Positions 1 to 8,711 of a stretch of 15,686 nucleotides of DNA are shown here, piece after piece; the first letter of the stretch is position 1, and each line of letters begins with the position of its first letter. The notes under the pieces were generated by a model. It searched no databases, was not told where the DNA came from, and was given only the letters and a program-made list of their open reading frames with translations. Origin of the DNA: Dehalococcoidia bacterium (GTDB taxonomy: Bacteria; Chloroflexota; Dehalococcoidia; GIF9; UBA5629); assembly GCA_003484395.1 (NCBI GenBank), contig DNCV01000054.1:1-15686 (forward strand), read 5' to 3'. The translations under genes were made by a program, and so were the position numbers.

Positions 1-2
1 AC

Positions 3-1829
3 AGAGTCGCCTTTCATGAATTGACACGGGATGCTATTCAGGAAGCTTTCAAGAATCCGCGTAATATCGATATGGATCTGGTCTATGCACAGCAAACACG
101 GCGTCTTCTCGACAGGCTGGTCGGATACAAATTGAGCCCTCTTCTATGGAAAAAAGTGCAGCGCGGGCTTTCAGCAGGCAGAGTACAATCGGCCGCCGTC
201 AGAATAATCGTTGACAGAGAACGGGAAATACAAAGCTTCATCCCCCAAGAATACTGGAATATCGAAGCTAAATTTACTAAAAATTCTCAAAATAAGACGG
301 ATACAAGTTTTAAAGCACAATTTGTCGGCCTCAAAAACGGAACAAAAATAGCCATATCAAACGAGACTACGGCGCAAACTATTAAAGGTAAGCTGGAAAA
401 AGCATCCTATAAAGTCCTTTCCGTACAATCAAAAGATTCGCCTCGCCAACCAGCGCCGCCGTTTATCACCAGCACACTTCAACAGGAAGCATGGCGAAAG
501 CTGAGTTTCTCGGCAAAGCGAACTATGGCGATTGCGCAGCAGCTTTACGAAGGCATTCAAATAGGCAATGAAGGATCGGTCGGGCTGATCACATATATGC
601 GCACCGATTCAACGCATGTAGCCTCAACAGCAATTGCAGAGGCAAGAGAATATATCGATAGTAAGTACGGAAAGCCGTTTTTACCGCCCCATGCCCGTAC
701 CTTCGAAAAAAAGCGAAAATTTGCACAGGAAGCACATGAAGCTATCAGGCCGACAAAAATTTACAGGGAACCCAATCAGGTAAAAGGATATTTGAAATCG
801 GACCAGTATAAATTGTATGAACTCATCTGGAAACGCATGGTTGCCAGCCAGATGGCTGCAGCAATTTTCAATACGATTGCAGTTGAAGTGATTGCGCAAT
901 GTGCAACATCCTCAGAAGAATATCTGTTTAAAGCAACAAGTTCCGTTATGAAATTCAGCGGCTTCATCTCCGTATATATCGAAGGTAAAGATGAGGAAAA
1001 CGGCGAAGATAAAACTATTGCTTTCCCTGTGTTAAAAATGAATGATTCTCTCAAATTGATCGAGCTGACTGCAGAACAGAACTTCACAGCGCCGCCGGCA
1101 CGCTATACCGAAGCAACACTCGTCAAAGCGTTGGAACAAAAAGGAATCGGCAGGCCAAGCACATACGCACCGATTATTTCAACCATTGAAGAAAGGGAAT
1201 ACGTCAGCAAAGTAAAAGGGAGGTTCGTACCGAATCAGATAGGTTTCATTGTTCACGATCTCCTTGCACGCAACTTTCCCAGGATCGTCGATCTCGATTT
1301 CACCGCAAAATTGGAGAAAGACCTGGATGAGATCGCTAAAGGCAGCAAAGACTGGCAATCAACACTGAAAACATTTTATACGCCCTTCGAAAAAACGCTC
1401 AAGGCGGCGGCTGATTCCGTGGAAAAGATAGTAATCATCAAAGAGGAAGAACAATGTCCTCTCTGCGGTGCTCCAATGCAGATAAAAGTAGGGCGGTTCG
1501 GCAAATTCCTTGCCTGTACAAAATACCCTGAGTGTAAAGGCACCAAACCATTCCTGTCACGCACAGGAATTCCCTGCCCTGAATGTGGGAAGGATAATAA
1601 TGGTGAGATTGTGGAGCGGATTAATAAAAAGAGACGCAAATTCTATGGATGCAGCCGCTATCCCGACTGTACATTCACCACAAACCGCCGACCTTTGCCT
1701 CAACCGTGCCCTGTCTGCGGAAAACTGTTGATAGTATGGGGCAGAGCGACTGCAAAATGCACTTCATGTGATTTCAAAGGAAAAATTCCAGAAACTGAAG
1801 AGTCAGAAAAGACAGAGGTGACGGTATGA
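3..1829 (+). CDS. topA: DNA topoisomerase I (type IA), 5' end outside window
   Basis: Type IA topoisomerase, which relaxes negative supercoils through a transient 5'-phosphotyrosine. The reading frame is open from base 3 (RVAFHELTRDAI, the usual text just before the gate domain), so the N-terminal Toprim part lies left of the window and the TTG at 21 is not a start. Counting from that TTG, the conserved SAGRVQSAAVR stretch is near residues 51-61 and the active-site Tyr is residue 192, in GLITYMRTDS. RPSTYAPIISTIEER follows around residues 375-390. The C-terminus carries three four-cysteine zinc-ribbon units of the CPxCG type, beginning near nt 1455, 1577 and 1709, as in many bacterial TopA proteins. 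Its stop overlaps the aroQ start (ATGA), suggesting translational coupling. Identification is secure; only the 5' part is missing. Confidence 0.97.
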   Translation, partial: RVAFHELTRDAIQEAFKNPRNIDMDLVYAQQTRRLLDRLVGYKLSPLLWKKVQRGLSAGRVQSAAVRIIVDREREIQSFIPQEYWNIEAKFTKNSQNKTDTSFKAQFVGLKNGTKIAISNETTAQTIKGKLEKASYKVLSVQSKDSPRQPAPPFITSTLQQEAWRKLSFSAKRTMAIAQQLYEGIQIGNEGSVGLITYMRTDSTHVASTAIAEAREYIDSKYGKPFLPPHARTFEKKRKFAQEAHEAIRPTKIYREPNQVKGYLKSDQYKLYELIWKRMVASQMAAAIFNTIAVEVIAQCATSSEEYLFKATSSVMKFSGFISVYIEGKDEENGEDKTIAFPVLKMNDSLKLIELTAEQNFTAPPARYTEATLVKALEQKGIGRPSTYAPIISTIEEREYVSKVKGRFVPNQIGFIVHDLLARNFPRIVDLDFTAKLEKDLDEIAKGSKDWQSTLKTFYTPFEKTLKAAADSVEKIVIIKEEEQCPLCGAPMQIKVGRFGKFLACTKYPECKGTKPFLSRTGIPCPECGKDNNGEIVERINKKRRKFYGCSRYPDCTFTTNRRPLPQPCPVCGKLLIVWGRATAKCTSCDFKGKIPETEESEKTEVTV

Positions 1830-2266
1830 AAATTCTTGTCATTAACGGTCCAAATCTTAACATGCTCGGGAAACGCAATAAAGATATCTACGGTGGGAAA
1901 ACCCTGAAAGATATCGAGGCAGCGCTTCAAGCGGAAGCAACAAAGCTCATGGCTGAGATAATCTTTTTCCAATCCAATCATGAGGGACAGATAATCGACT
2001 TTATTCAAAGCAATGCCAAACGGGCAAAGGGAATTATCATCAACGCCGGAGCGCTAACGCATTACTCATATGCCCTTCGAGATGCCCTTGTCGATGCCAA
2101 CCTGGCAGTTATCGAAGTGCATCTCTCCAATATTTATGCCAGAGAGGACTGGCGGCATACCTCAGTCATTGCTCCTATAGCTAAAGGACAGCTATGCGGA
2201 TTTGGCTGGCGAGGATATATATCAGCGTTGCGGATATTGGTCGGCGAGCTACGAGGAGAGAATTGA
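1826..2266 (+). CDS. aroQ: 3-dehydroquinate dehydratase, type II
   Basis: Third step of the shikimate pathway: trans-dehydration of 3-dehydroquinate to 3-dehydroshikimate in the cytosol. The 146-residue length is normal for the small type II (dodecameric) enzyme. Visible motifs are GPNLNMLGKR near the N-terminus with catalytic Arg17 and Tyr22, FFQSNHEG at 47-54, THYSYALRDAL at 78-88, and EVHLSN with the catalytic His99. The C-terminal IAKGQLCGFGWRGY is also typical. The usual NPG of the substrate loop reads NAG (73-75), a mild variation. A strong ribosome binding site (GAGGTGA, 1815-1821) precedes the ATG, which overlaps the topA stop by 4 bases. As a supplier of aromatic precursors it fits thematically with the tryptophan-related genes further right, but it is in a separate operon. 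Confidence 0.96.
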   Translation: MKILVINGPNLNMLGKRNKDIYGGKTLKDIEAALQAEATKLMAEIIFFQSNHEGQIIDFIQSNAKRAKGIIINAGALTHYSYALRDALVDANLAVIEVHLSNIYAREDWRHTSVIAPIAKGQLCGFGWRGYISALRILVGELRGEN

Positions 2267-3345
2267 AATTATCTCGACTACAAAAAATCCGAAACCAGCT
2301 TCAGCAACATAACCTTGATGCGCTGCTCGTATCGCAGGAGGAAAATAGACGTTACCTTTCAGGGTTCACCGGCAGCGACGGATGGCTATTCATCAGCGAA
2401 AATCAGGCTTATCTTCTCGTTGACTTCCGTTATGTGGAACAGGCTAAAAGAGAAACAAAGGGATTTGAGATACAACAGCTACAAGGAAATATTACCGCAT
2501 TGCTCCCGCAGATAGCTTCCGGCCTGCATTGCAAAGCTATCGGCTTCGAAGCTATGACAACATCCTTCGCTTTCTACAGCAAGCTCTGTGAATCACTGAA
2601 AAACATGGACCCAGGGTATAAACTGATCCCAACCAACAACCTCGTCGAATTGATTCGAATAATCAAAGAGCCGGAGGAGCTGGAGCTAATTCAGAAAGCC
2701 AGCGCTCTTACCGATGCTGCTCTGAACTACGCACGATCTCTTCTGCGGCCGGGAATGAAAGAATGCGAGGTCGCATGGATGCTCGAAAAACATATGCGAG
2801 AAGCTGGAAGCGAAGCTATCCCATTTGAGATTATAGTCGCTTCAGGCGCAAATGCAGCGCTGCCTCATGCCAGGTCATCTCAACAGGAGATATGCGAAGG
2901 GCAGCCAATAGTTATCGATATGGGAGCGAAAGTAAATGGCTATTGCAGCGATTGCACGCGTACGTATTATCTCGGTACGGAAGATGCAACATTTCGGAGA
3001 ATTTACGATACGGTTCTGGGTGCACAATTAGCAGCCCTAACGACCATCACCGCAGGCATGCGTGGTCCGGATGCCGATAAAACAGCACGATCGCTGATCG
3101 ATACGGCAGGACATAGCAATCAATTCGGACACGGATTGGGCCACGGTGTCGGGCTGGCTGTCCATGAGCTACCCCGTCTCAGTCCATTATCAAATGATAC
3201 GCTGGATAATTCTATGGTTTTTACAGTGGAGCCTGGCATTTACATCTCCGGATGGGGTGGTGTTAGAATCGAAGATACTGTCGTTCTCGAAAACGGTATA
3301 ATTAAAACGCTCACAAAAACTGATAAAATGGCACTGCTCAATTGA
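2263..3345 (+). CDS. M24 family Xaa-Pro peptidase (aminopeptidase P / prolidase-like)
   Basis: Metallopeptidase of the pita-bread fold that cleaves Xaa-Pro bonds; likely cytosolic, as no signal peptide is seen. I place the start at TTG 2263. It overlaps the aroQ stop as TTGA, follows AGGAGAG (2254-2260), and gives a 360-residue protein starting MKLSRLQKIRNQL, the normal start of the creatinase-like N-terminal domain. An upstream in-frame ATG at 2194 would add 23 residues read out of frame through conserved aroQ sequence. The five dinuclear metal ligands are all present: Asp219, Asp230, His294 (in GHGVGL), Glu323 (TVEPG) and Glu337 (RIEDT). The proton-shuttling His301 (VHE) is also there. From sequence alone it could be PepP-like or PepQ-like, so I give no symbol. 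Confidence 0.92.
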   Translation: MKLSRLQKIRNQLQQHNLDALLVSQEENRRYLSGFTGSDGWLFISENQAYLLVDFRYVEQAKRETKGFEIQQLQGNITALLPQIASGLHCKAIGFEAMTTSFAFYSKLCESLKNMDPGYKLIPTNNLVELIRIIKEPEELELIQKASALTDAALNYARSLLRPGMKECEVAWMLEKHMREAGSEAIPFEIIVASGANAALPHARSSQQEICEGQPIVIDMGAKVNGYCSDCTRTYYLGTEDATFRRIYDTVLGAQLAALTTITAGMRGPDADKTARSLIDTAGHSNQFGHGLGHGVGLAVHELPRLSPLSNDTLDNSMVFTVEPGIYISGWGGVRIEDTVVLENGIIKTLTKTDKMALLN

Positions 3346-3356
3346 GAAAATAACGA

Positions 3357-3362
3357 TATAAT
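3357..3362 (+). promoter_or_regulatory. Possible -10 element upstream of the PHP gene
   Basis: A perfect TATAAT lies in the 67-base gap between the peptidase stop and the PHP start. No convincing -35 hexamer sits 16-18 bases upstream. It may be an internal promoter for the PHP-formyltransferase pair or a chance AT-rich match. Confidence 0.25.
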
Positions 3363-3412
3363 GTACTGAAAATAGCTATAAGAAAATGCCCTGAAAGGAT
3401 CGGTAAAATAAA

Positions 3413-4078
3413 GTGATAAAAGCGGATCTTCACGTTCATAGCTGCTATTCAATGGATTCCAACACATCACTTGAACAGGTAATCGAACAGTGCTTGAAAA
3501 CAGGAATCAACTGCGTTGCGATCGCCGATCATGGCACAATCGAAGGCGCATTAAAACTCAAGGAGATAGCGCCGTTTAAAGTCATCATTGCCGAAGAGAT
3601 ATTGACGCCGGCAGGCGAGATCATGGGGCTGTTCCTCAATAAAACGATCCCCAGCGAATACTCCGTGGAGGAGACGATCGCACAAATAAGAGAGCAGGGA
3701 GGATTGATATCGATTCCGCATCCATTCGATACCTTGCGCCTTTCTGCATTCAAGTACGACTGGTTAAAAAAAATAATGGATGATATCGACATTATCGAGG
3801 CGCTTAACGCCAGAAACCTTTCCCCTGGGGGCAATGCTATGGCAAAGAATCTGGCACAAAGAAACGGAAAGATTATGGCCGCCGGCAGTGACGCCCACAC
3901 GCAGGCTGAGATCGGCCGTGCATATATTGAAATGCCTGACTTCGATACTAAAGACCAGTTTCTGAAATCGCTGGCTCAGGGAAAAATAAAAGGACATAAC
4001 TCAAGCCCGTTTGTGCATTTTGCCAGTACTCACACAAAGCTCATGAAACGGATGAACCAATTCGAACGCGGAAAATAA
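3413..4078 (+). CDS. PHP-domain phosphoesterase
   Basis: Member of the PHP (polymerase and histidinol phosphatase) superfamily, whose members hydrolyse phosphoesters with a cluster of metal ions. The 221-residue protein is just the catalytic barrel. Metal-binding motifs in order: DLHVHS (His7, His9), ADHGTIEG (Asp39, His40), AEEI (Glu61/Glu62), IPHP (His103), and GSDAH (Asp160, His162). The start is GTG 3413, with AGGA at 3396-3399, a rather long spacing of 13 bases. The substrate cannot be told: relatives act on 3',5'-bisphosphonucleotides, oligoribonucleotide 5' ends or histidinol phosphate. It ends 2 bases before the formyltransferase gene, so the two are probably cotranscribed and coupled. 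No signal peptide or membrane segment is visible. Confidence 0.9.
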   Translation: MIKADLHVHSCYSMDSNTSLEQVIEQCLKTGINCVAIADHGTIEGALKLKEIAPFKVIIAEEILTPAGEIMGLFLNKTIPSEYSVEETIAQIREQGGLISIPHPFDTLRLSAFKYDWLKKIMDDIDIIEALNARNLSPGGNAMAKNLAQRNGKIMAAGSDAHTQAEIGRAYIEMPDFDTKDQFLKSLAQGKIKGHNSSPFVHFASTHTKLMKRMNQFERGK

Positions 4079-4080
4079 CT

Positions 4081-4890
4081 ATGCTCAAGATCGGCTGGTT
4101 TTCTACGGCAAGAGGGCCTACATCGAGGAAACTTCTTCAGGTCGTACAGGAAAACATCCGGAGCCGCATCATCGACGGTCAAATTATCTTCGCCTTCGTC
4201 AACAGAAATCCCGGCGAATACAAAGAGACAGACCAGTTTTTCGAGTTGACGCGAAGCTACAATATTCCAACCGTTCATTTCTCTTTAAAAGAATTCGAAA
4301 CAGCGCCGCAAAACCGCGGGATATCCCCTGAGCAAATTCGTATACGATACGACAGAATCATCATGGAGAAACTCGGGCAATTCTCTCCCGATATCTGCGT
4401 TCTTGCCGGATACATGCTTATTGTCGGCACTGAGATGTGCCGGAAATATACTATGATCAATCTTCACCCGGCGCTGCCTGACGGCCCGAAGGGGACATGG
4501 CAGCAGGTTATCTGGCAACTCATAGAAAGCAACGCGGAAAGATCGGGGGTTATGATGCATCTGGTCACGCCGGAACTGGACAGAGGACCGATTATAACAT
4601 ATTGCAGCTATCCGATCACCGGGGAACAGTTCGATATGCACTGGCAGAGCCGCAAAAATAAAACCATCGCGGAAATTCAGCAGGAAGGAGAAAACAATCC
4701 TCTCTTCCATCTCATCCGCAAACACGGGGTAGCACGGGAGCTGCCGCTCATTGTCGCAACGCTTAAAGCCTTCGGAAACGGCGAAATCTCTATCAAACAG
4801 GGAGAGCTGTTCGATAAATACGGAACCCGTCTGAAGGGATACGACCTGACCGTCGAAGTCGATAAACTGGCACGGGAATCGTTGAATTAA
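4081..4890 (+). CDS. PurN-fold formyltransferase family protein of unknown substrate
   Basis: The protein has the catalytic triad of folate-dependent formyltransferases: Asn127 and His129 in INLHPALPDG, and Asp167 in TPELDRGPII. The hydrophobic SPDICVLAGYMLIV strand is also present, so the catalytic fold is PurN/Fmt-like. It is 269 residues, longer than typical PurN (about 210). The N-terminal phosphate-gripping SGxGSN loop of PurN is replaced by STARGPTSRKLL, and the LLPxYxG segment after the catalytic His by LPDGPKGTWQQ. The folate-side MRIL is MLIV. The substrate is therefore probably not GAR, or the binding mode differs. Glu/Gln/His-rich residues 181-215 form an insertion I cannot match. 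The gene starts 2 bases after the PHP gene. Family assignment is firm; function is unknown. Confidence 0.82.
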   Translation: MLKIGWFSTARGPTSRKLLQVVQENIRSRIIDGQIIFAFVNRNPGEYKETDQFFELTRSYNIPTVHFSLKEFETAPQNRGISPEQIRIRYDRIIMEKLGQFSPDICVLAGYMLIVGTEMCRKYTMINLHPALPDGPKGTWQQVIWQLIESNAERSGVMMHLVTPELDRGPIITYCSYPITGEQFDMHWQSRKNKTIAEIQQEGENNPLFHLIRKHGVARELPLIVATLKAFGNGEISIKQGELFDKYGTRLKGYDLTVEVDKLARESLN

Positions 4891-4893
4891 ACG

Positions 4894-4917
4894 GAGTATA
4901 AAACACTACTCTTTTTT
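4894..4917 (+). terminator. Weak hairpin plus T-run after the formyltransferase gene
   Basis: GAGTA (4894-4898) can pair with TACTC (4907-4911) across an 8-base loop and is followed directly by six T on the + strand. This could end the left-hand operon. The T-run is also the Lys codons at the end of clpP on the other strand, so it may be coincidental; the stem is only 5 bp. Confidence 0.35.
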
Positions 4918-5520
4918 CTTCGTTTTGTTTCCGCTCAGTATCTCGTCAACGATGCCGTATTCTTTCGCCTGTTCAGCGCTTAGATAGAAATCGCGGTCCC
5001 AGTCGTGAGTAATCTTCTCTTCACTCTGGCCGGTATGCTTCACCAGGATATCCCTGATTATGCCCTGCACCCTCATAATCTCTCGAGCTGCGATCTCGAT
5101 ATCGGATGCCTGACCCCGCGCTCCACCTGCCGCCTGATGCATGTGGACGGTAGCATTGGGCAAGGCAAACCGCTTCCCCTTCGTTCCTGCACAGAGAATG
5201 ACCGTCGCCATGCTTGCTGCGGAACCGACACAGATAGTTGAAACATCAGCCCGCATCAACTGCATCGTATCATAAATCGCCAGGCCGGCGGTGATCACAC
5301 CGCCCGGACTATGAATATAAAGATTAACATCCTTATCGGGATCCTCACGGTCGAGATAGAGAAGCTGTGCGATGATCAGGTTAGCCACCTGGTCATCAAT
5401 CGGCGTTCCCAAAAATATGATACGCTCTTTGAGCAAAAGCGAATAAATATCAAATGCCCGTTCTCCTCTCGAGCTGTTTTCGATCACCATCGGAATAACG
5501 TTAGACGTCTCAATTCCCAT
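4906..5520 (-). CDS. clpP: ATP-dependent Clp protease proteolytic subunit
   Basis: Serine peptidase that forms the two-ring, 14-subunit chamber working with ClpX/ClpA/ClpC ATPases. The 204-residue protein has the catalytic triad at family spacing: Ser103 (GSAASMA), His128 (TVHMHQ) and Asp177 (DRDFYLS), with differences of 25 and 49 residues as in E. coli ClpP. IHSPGG (69-74) and the GGARGQASDI handle region (132-141) are intact. It ends in a basic KKKE tail. The ATG is preceded by a GGGGGA ribosome binding site. It sits 11 bases after the tig stop on the same strand, so it is the last gene of an aspS-tig-clpP unit. The tig-clpP pairing is common; clpX is not seen here. Confidence 0.97.
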   Translation of the reverse strand: MGIETSNVIPMVIENSSRGERAFDIYSLLLKERIIFLGTPIDDQVANLIIAQLLYLDREDPDKDVNLYIHSPGGVITAGLAIYDTMQLMRADVSTICVGSAASMATVILCAGTKGKRFALPNATVHMHQAAGGARGQASDIEIAAREIMRVQGIIRDILVKHTGQSEEKITHDWDRDFYLSAEQAKEYGIVDEILSGNKTKKKE

Positions 5521-5531
5521 ATTTTCCCCCT

Positions 5532-6818
5532 TTACTTGCTTTCTGCGGCATTGCCGCTGGTTATATCGGTTAATACCTTCAGTGCTTTCTGTGTCAACAG
5601 TGTCTCGCTAATCGAATCACGTGATTGCGGCAGATTGAAGAACTTCTTCAAATCCTCCTGCCTTTCCGATCCGCTCACCATACGCTCAATTTCAGCATCG
5701 ATTTCCTGTTCCTCAACCTTGACACCTTCCTCTTCAGCGATCTTGCCGAGCACAATTGCACGGCGCAATCGCTTATGTGCTATCTCATCGATTTCCTTCG
5801 GATAATCATCCGACGTCTTATTGATACTCTTCAAATACCGTTCAAATCCTTTGACACCGTCAGGGAAATTTTTCACATCCTCCCGGAGGATACGCTCGAT
5901 CTCCCTTTGCTTCATGATCGGCGGATACTGCACATCGCTCATGTCCACAGCAGAATCGAGCGATTTCTGTTCGAACTCCTGCCGCCCGCGGGCATCAACC
6001 GTCTCCTGCATGCTTTTCTTTATCTGTTCTTTGAGCGCAGCCACCGTGTCCTGTCCCGCCTCTTTGGCAAACTCATCATTTAATTCAGGCAGCTTCTTTT
6101 CCTTAACTTCTCCAACGTTGACCTTAAGTTGATACTCTTTCCCAGCTACCTGCTTTATCTTATAGTCCTCGGGATACGTAAGAGTAAATTCTATCTCTCC
6201 GCCTTTAGCCAATCCTACTATCTTTTCGGAAAACTCGGGGAGAGGCAGATAGGAATCCTTCACCACTTCATACTGGGCGCCCTTGCGGCTTATCACCGTT
6301 TTATCGCCCTCTTTGGCCTCGATATCCATCGTAATCACATCGCCGAACTGCACCGGTCGATCAACGGGTATGAGCGTCGCTTTTTGCGATCGAAACTGCT
6401 CGAGCGTTTTCTCGACATCATCATCTGTGATCTCTTTCTTAACTAACTCAATTCTGATATCTTTGTAAGCGCCCAGCTTAACGCTCGGCTTAATGGGAAC
6501 AACTACTTTGAATTTGACAGGTTCAGATTGAATCACCTCGATCGACGGCTGATCGATTGCCTCGATTTTCTGATCCTTCAGCGCCTCGGAACAAAGATCA
6601 GGAATCATATGTTCCATGGCTTCCTGTAAAAATGCGCCCCTGCCGATATGCTGTTCCAGAATGGATCGCGGCGTTTTGCCTTTACGGAATCCGGGGACAG
6701 CAACGCGGCCGACAAGGTGGTTATAGGCGAGCTTCATATATTTATCAAGCTCAATAGCTTCAGCTTCAATATTGAGGGCCACCTGACATTGTTCAATAGG
6801 TTCACAAGATACTTTCAT
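5532..6818 (-). CDS. tig: Trigger factor (ribosome-associated chaperone / peptidyl-prolyl isomerase)
   Basis: Binds the ribosomal exit tunnel at L23 and holds nascent chains. The 428 residues match the usual length (about 430). The ribosome-docking signature GFRKGKTP is at residues 43-50. A FKBP-type PPIase domain follows at roughly 150-245 (FGDVITMDIEAKEGDK through EYQLKVNVGEVKEKKLPELND). The helical C-terminal arms run from about 250 to the end and are rich in Glu, Lys and Arg. The ATG is preceded on the minus strand by GAGGAAA with good spacing. It lies 67 bases downstream of aspS and 11 bases upstream of clpP. The neighbours suggest shared expression of translation, folding and proteolysis functions. 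Confidence 0.96.
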   Translation of the reverse strand: MKVSCEPIEQCQVALNIEAEAIELDKYMKLAYNHLVGRVAVPGFRKGKTPRSILEQHIGRGAFLQEAMEHMIPDLCSEALKDQKIEAIDQPSIEVIQSEPVKFKVVVPIKPSVKLGAYKDIRIELVKKEITDDDVEKTLEQFRSQKATLIPVDRPVQFGDVITMDIEAKEGDKTVISRKGAQYEVVKDSYLPLPEFSEKIVGLAKGGEIEFTLTYPEDYKIKQVAGKEYQLKVNVGEVKEKKLPELNDEFAKEAGQDTVAALKEQIKKSMQETVDARGRQEFEQKSLDSAVDMSDVQYPPIMKQREIERILREDVKNFPDGVKGFERYLKSINKTSDDYPKEIDEIAHKRLRRAIVLGKIAEEEGVKVEEQEIDAEIERMVSGSERQEDLKKFFNLPQSRDSISETLLTQKALKVLTDITSGNAAESK

Positions 6819-6885
6819 TTCTCAATTTCCTCGTTCAGTAATTATACATCATGCGATGCAGATATCTGTAATCACGATCATACTA

Positions 6886-8682
6886 TCATTCTTTTCGTAA
6901 TGATAAATGTAAATCCTTTAACTGTGTATCGGATACCGGTGACGGGGCTCCCTGCATCAAATCCATTGCGCTTTGATTCTTCGGGAATGCAATGACATCC
7001 CTGATGCTTTTCTCTCCGGCAAGGATCATCACCAGACGGTCGATTCCGGGAGCGATGCCGCCATGCGGCGGTGCACCATAATCGAATGCCTCCAGCAGAT
7101 GACCGAACTGAATCTGCACCTGTTCCTTATTATATCCGAGAAGCCCGAATATCTTCTCCTGCATCTCTCTCGTATGAATCCTGATGCTTCCGCTGGATAA
7201 TTCATACCCGTTGCAGACGATGTCATAGTGGCGGGCACGCACACGGCAGGGATCCGTATCGATGAGAGGAATATCCTCTTCAACCGGCGCGGTGAAGGGA
7301 TGATGCATCGAATTCCACCCGCCCGTCTCCTCGTTCTTGGCAAACAGAGGGAAATTGACCACGAAGGCAAAGGCCATCAGATTGGGATCGATGAGGCCGA
7401 GGCGATTCCCCATCGCCTGTCTTAGCTCATTGAGCACTTTGTCCGTCACATTCGATTGATCGGCAACGATAAGCAGCAGGGAACCAGGCTTTGCATCAAA
7501 TCTCTGCAGCATCGCGATCATCCCTTCGATGGTCATATATTTGGCAGCCACCGATTTTACGTGATCGATAGAAAGCTGGGAAATATCGTGAGTGCACTCC
7601 GGAGCCAGGGCAAACGGCAATAATCCTTTGGCGCCATACGATCGTGCCAGATCAGTCAGCTCATCGATCTGCTTGCGGGTGTACTGTGCACAGCCCGGCA
7701 AACAGATGCCTTTCACCTTGCCGCCGCTCTGAACGGTAGACTTGAAAACAGCGAACTCGGATTTCGCAGCGATATCGGTGATATCCTTAATTTCCATCCC
7801 GAAACGGATATCGGGTTTATCGGTACAGTAACGGCTCATCACCTCCGCATAGGTCAGCCGCGGAAACGGCGTTAATACCTTTATCTCAGGTTTCACCTCC
7901 TTTACCAGAGAGGTGAACATATCTTCAAGGAGTTTGAGTATGTCCTCCTCCTCAACGAAGCTCATCTCGATATCAAGCTGTGTAAACTCCGGCTGCCGGT
8001 CAGCACGGGAATCTTCATCTCTGAAGCAACGGGCTATCTGATAATACTTCTCAAATCCGGAGACCATGAGAAGCTGTTTAAGCTGCTGCGGCGATTGCGG
8101 CAACGCATAAAACTCACCCGCATGGATGCGGCTCGGAACCAGAAAATCACGCGCTCCTTCGGGAGTGCTTTTGATCAGAATAGGCGTTTCGATCTGCAGA
8201 AAACCGCGGTCATCGAGGAAGTCGCACATATGCTTGACCACCTTATGCCGCAGTATGATGTTCTGCTGCATCGATGGCCGCCTGAGATGGAGATATCTAT
8301 ATTTCAGGCAGAGGTTTTCATCAACATCGACATCCTCATTGATATAAAAAGGAGGAGTTTTCGATGCATTATAGATTTTAAGAGACGTGGCGTTGACCTC
8401 AATTTCACCGGTTGGCAGCTTCGTGTTTATCGTGCCCTCCGGCCTGGCGACGACCTCGCCGATGATCTGAATCGCATATTCATTTCGAAGCGAGTTGCCG
8501 AGCACATGCGCCTGCTTTGAAAGCTCCGAATTGAACACCACCTGCGTCAGCCCTTCCCTGTCCCTCAAATCGATAAAGATCAGGTTGCCGTGGTCGCGCC
8601 GCCTGTGCACCCACCCTGCCAGCGTCACTTTTTGGCCGACATCTTTCTTTCTCAACTCGCCGCAGCTATGCGTCTTCAGCAC
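6886..8682 (-). CDS. aspS: Aspartyl-tRNA synthetase, bacterial type, probably non-discriminating
   Basis: Class II synthetase. The N-terminal OB anticodon-binding domain covers about residues 1-105, motif 2 is RCFRDEDSRADRQPEF (about 218-233), a GAD insertion follows, and motif 3 GGIAPGIDRL is near the C-terminus. At 598 residues it is normal length. I choose GTG 8680-8682: the protein then begins MLKTHSCGEL, like other AspRS. The further upstream GTG at 8691 lies inside GAGGTGAT, a near-perfect Shine-Dalgarno sequence. With this start, residue 31 is His (RRRDHG) and residue 83 is Gly (RPEG). Those residues mark bacterial AspRS enzymes that also aspartylate tRNA-Asn, as in Pseudomonas aeruginosa; discriminating E. 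coli-type enzymes have Leu and Lys. If so, Asn-tRNA is made through GatCAB. First gene of the aspS-tig-clpP unit. Confidence 0.97.
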   Translation of the reverse strand: MLKTHSCGELRKKDVGQKVTLAGWVHRRRDHGNLIFIDLRDREGLTQVVFNSELSKQAHVLGNSLRNEYAIQIIGEVVARPEGTINTKLPTGEIEVNATSLKIYNASKTPPFYINEDVDVDENLCLKYRYLHLRRPSMQQNIILRHKVVKHMCDFLDDRGFLQIETPILIKSTPEGARDFLVPSRIHAGEFYALPQSPQQLKQLLMVSGFEKYYQIARCFRDEDSRADRQPEFTQLDIEMSFVEEEDILKLLEDMFTSLVKEVKPEIKVLTPFPRLTYAEVMSRYCTDKPDIRFGMEIKDITDIAAKSEFAVFKSTVQSGGKVKGICLPGCAQYTRKQIDELTDLARSYGAKGLLPFALAPECTHDISQLSIDHVKSVAAKYMTIEGMIAMLQRFDAKPGSLLLIVADQSNVTDKVLNELRQAMGNRLGLIDPNLMAFAFVVNFPLFAKNEETGGWNSMHHPFTAPVEEDIPLIDTDPCRVRARHYDIVCNGYELSSGSIRIHTREMQEKIFGLLGYNKEQVQIQFGHLLEAFDYGAPPHGGIAPGIDRLVMILAGEKSIRDVIAFPKNQSAMDLMQGAPSPVSDTQLKDLHLSLRKE

Positions 8683-8711
8683 AATTATCACCTCGCTAAA
8701 ATGTACGGGAA

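Noticed and set aside
2194..2262. Upstream ATG as start of the Xaa-Pro peptidase
   Set aside because: It would add 23 residues read out of frame through conserved aroQ sequence. TTG 2263 has a ribosome binding site and gives a normal N-terminus.
8683..8691. Upstream GTG as start of aspS
   Set aside because: That GTG is part of the Shine-Dalgarno sequence GAGGTGAT. The next GTG gives the standard MLKTH start and family residue numbering.
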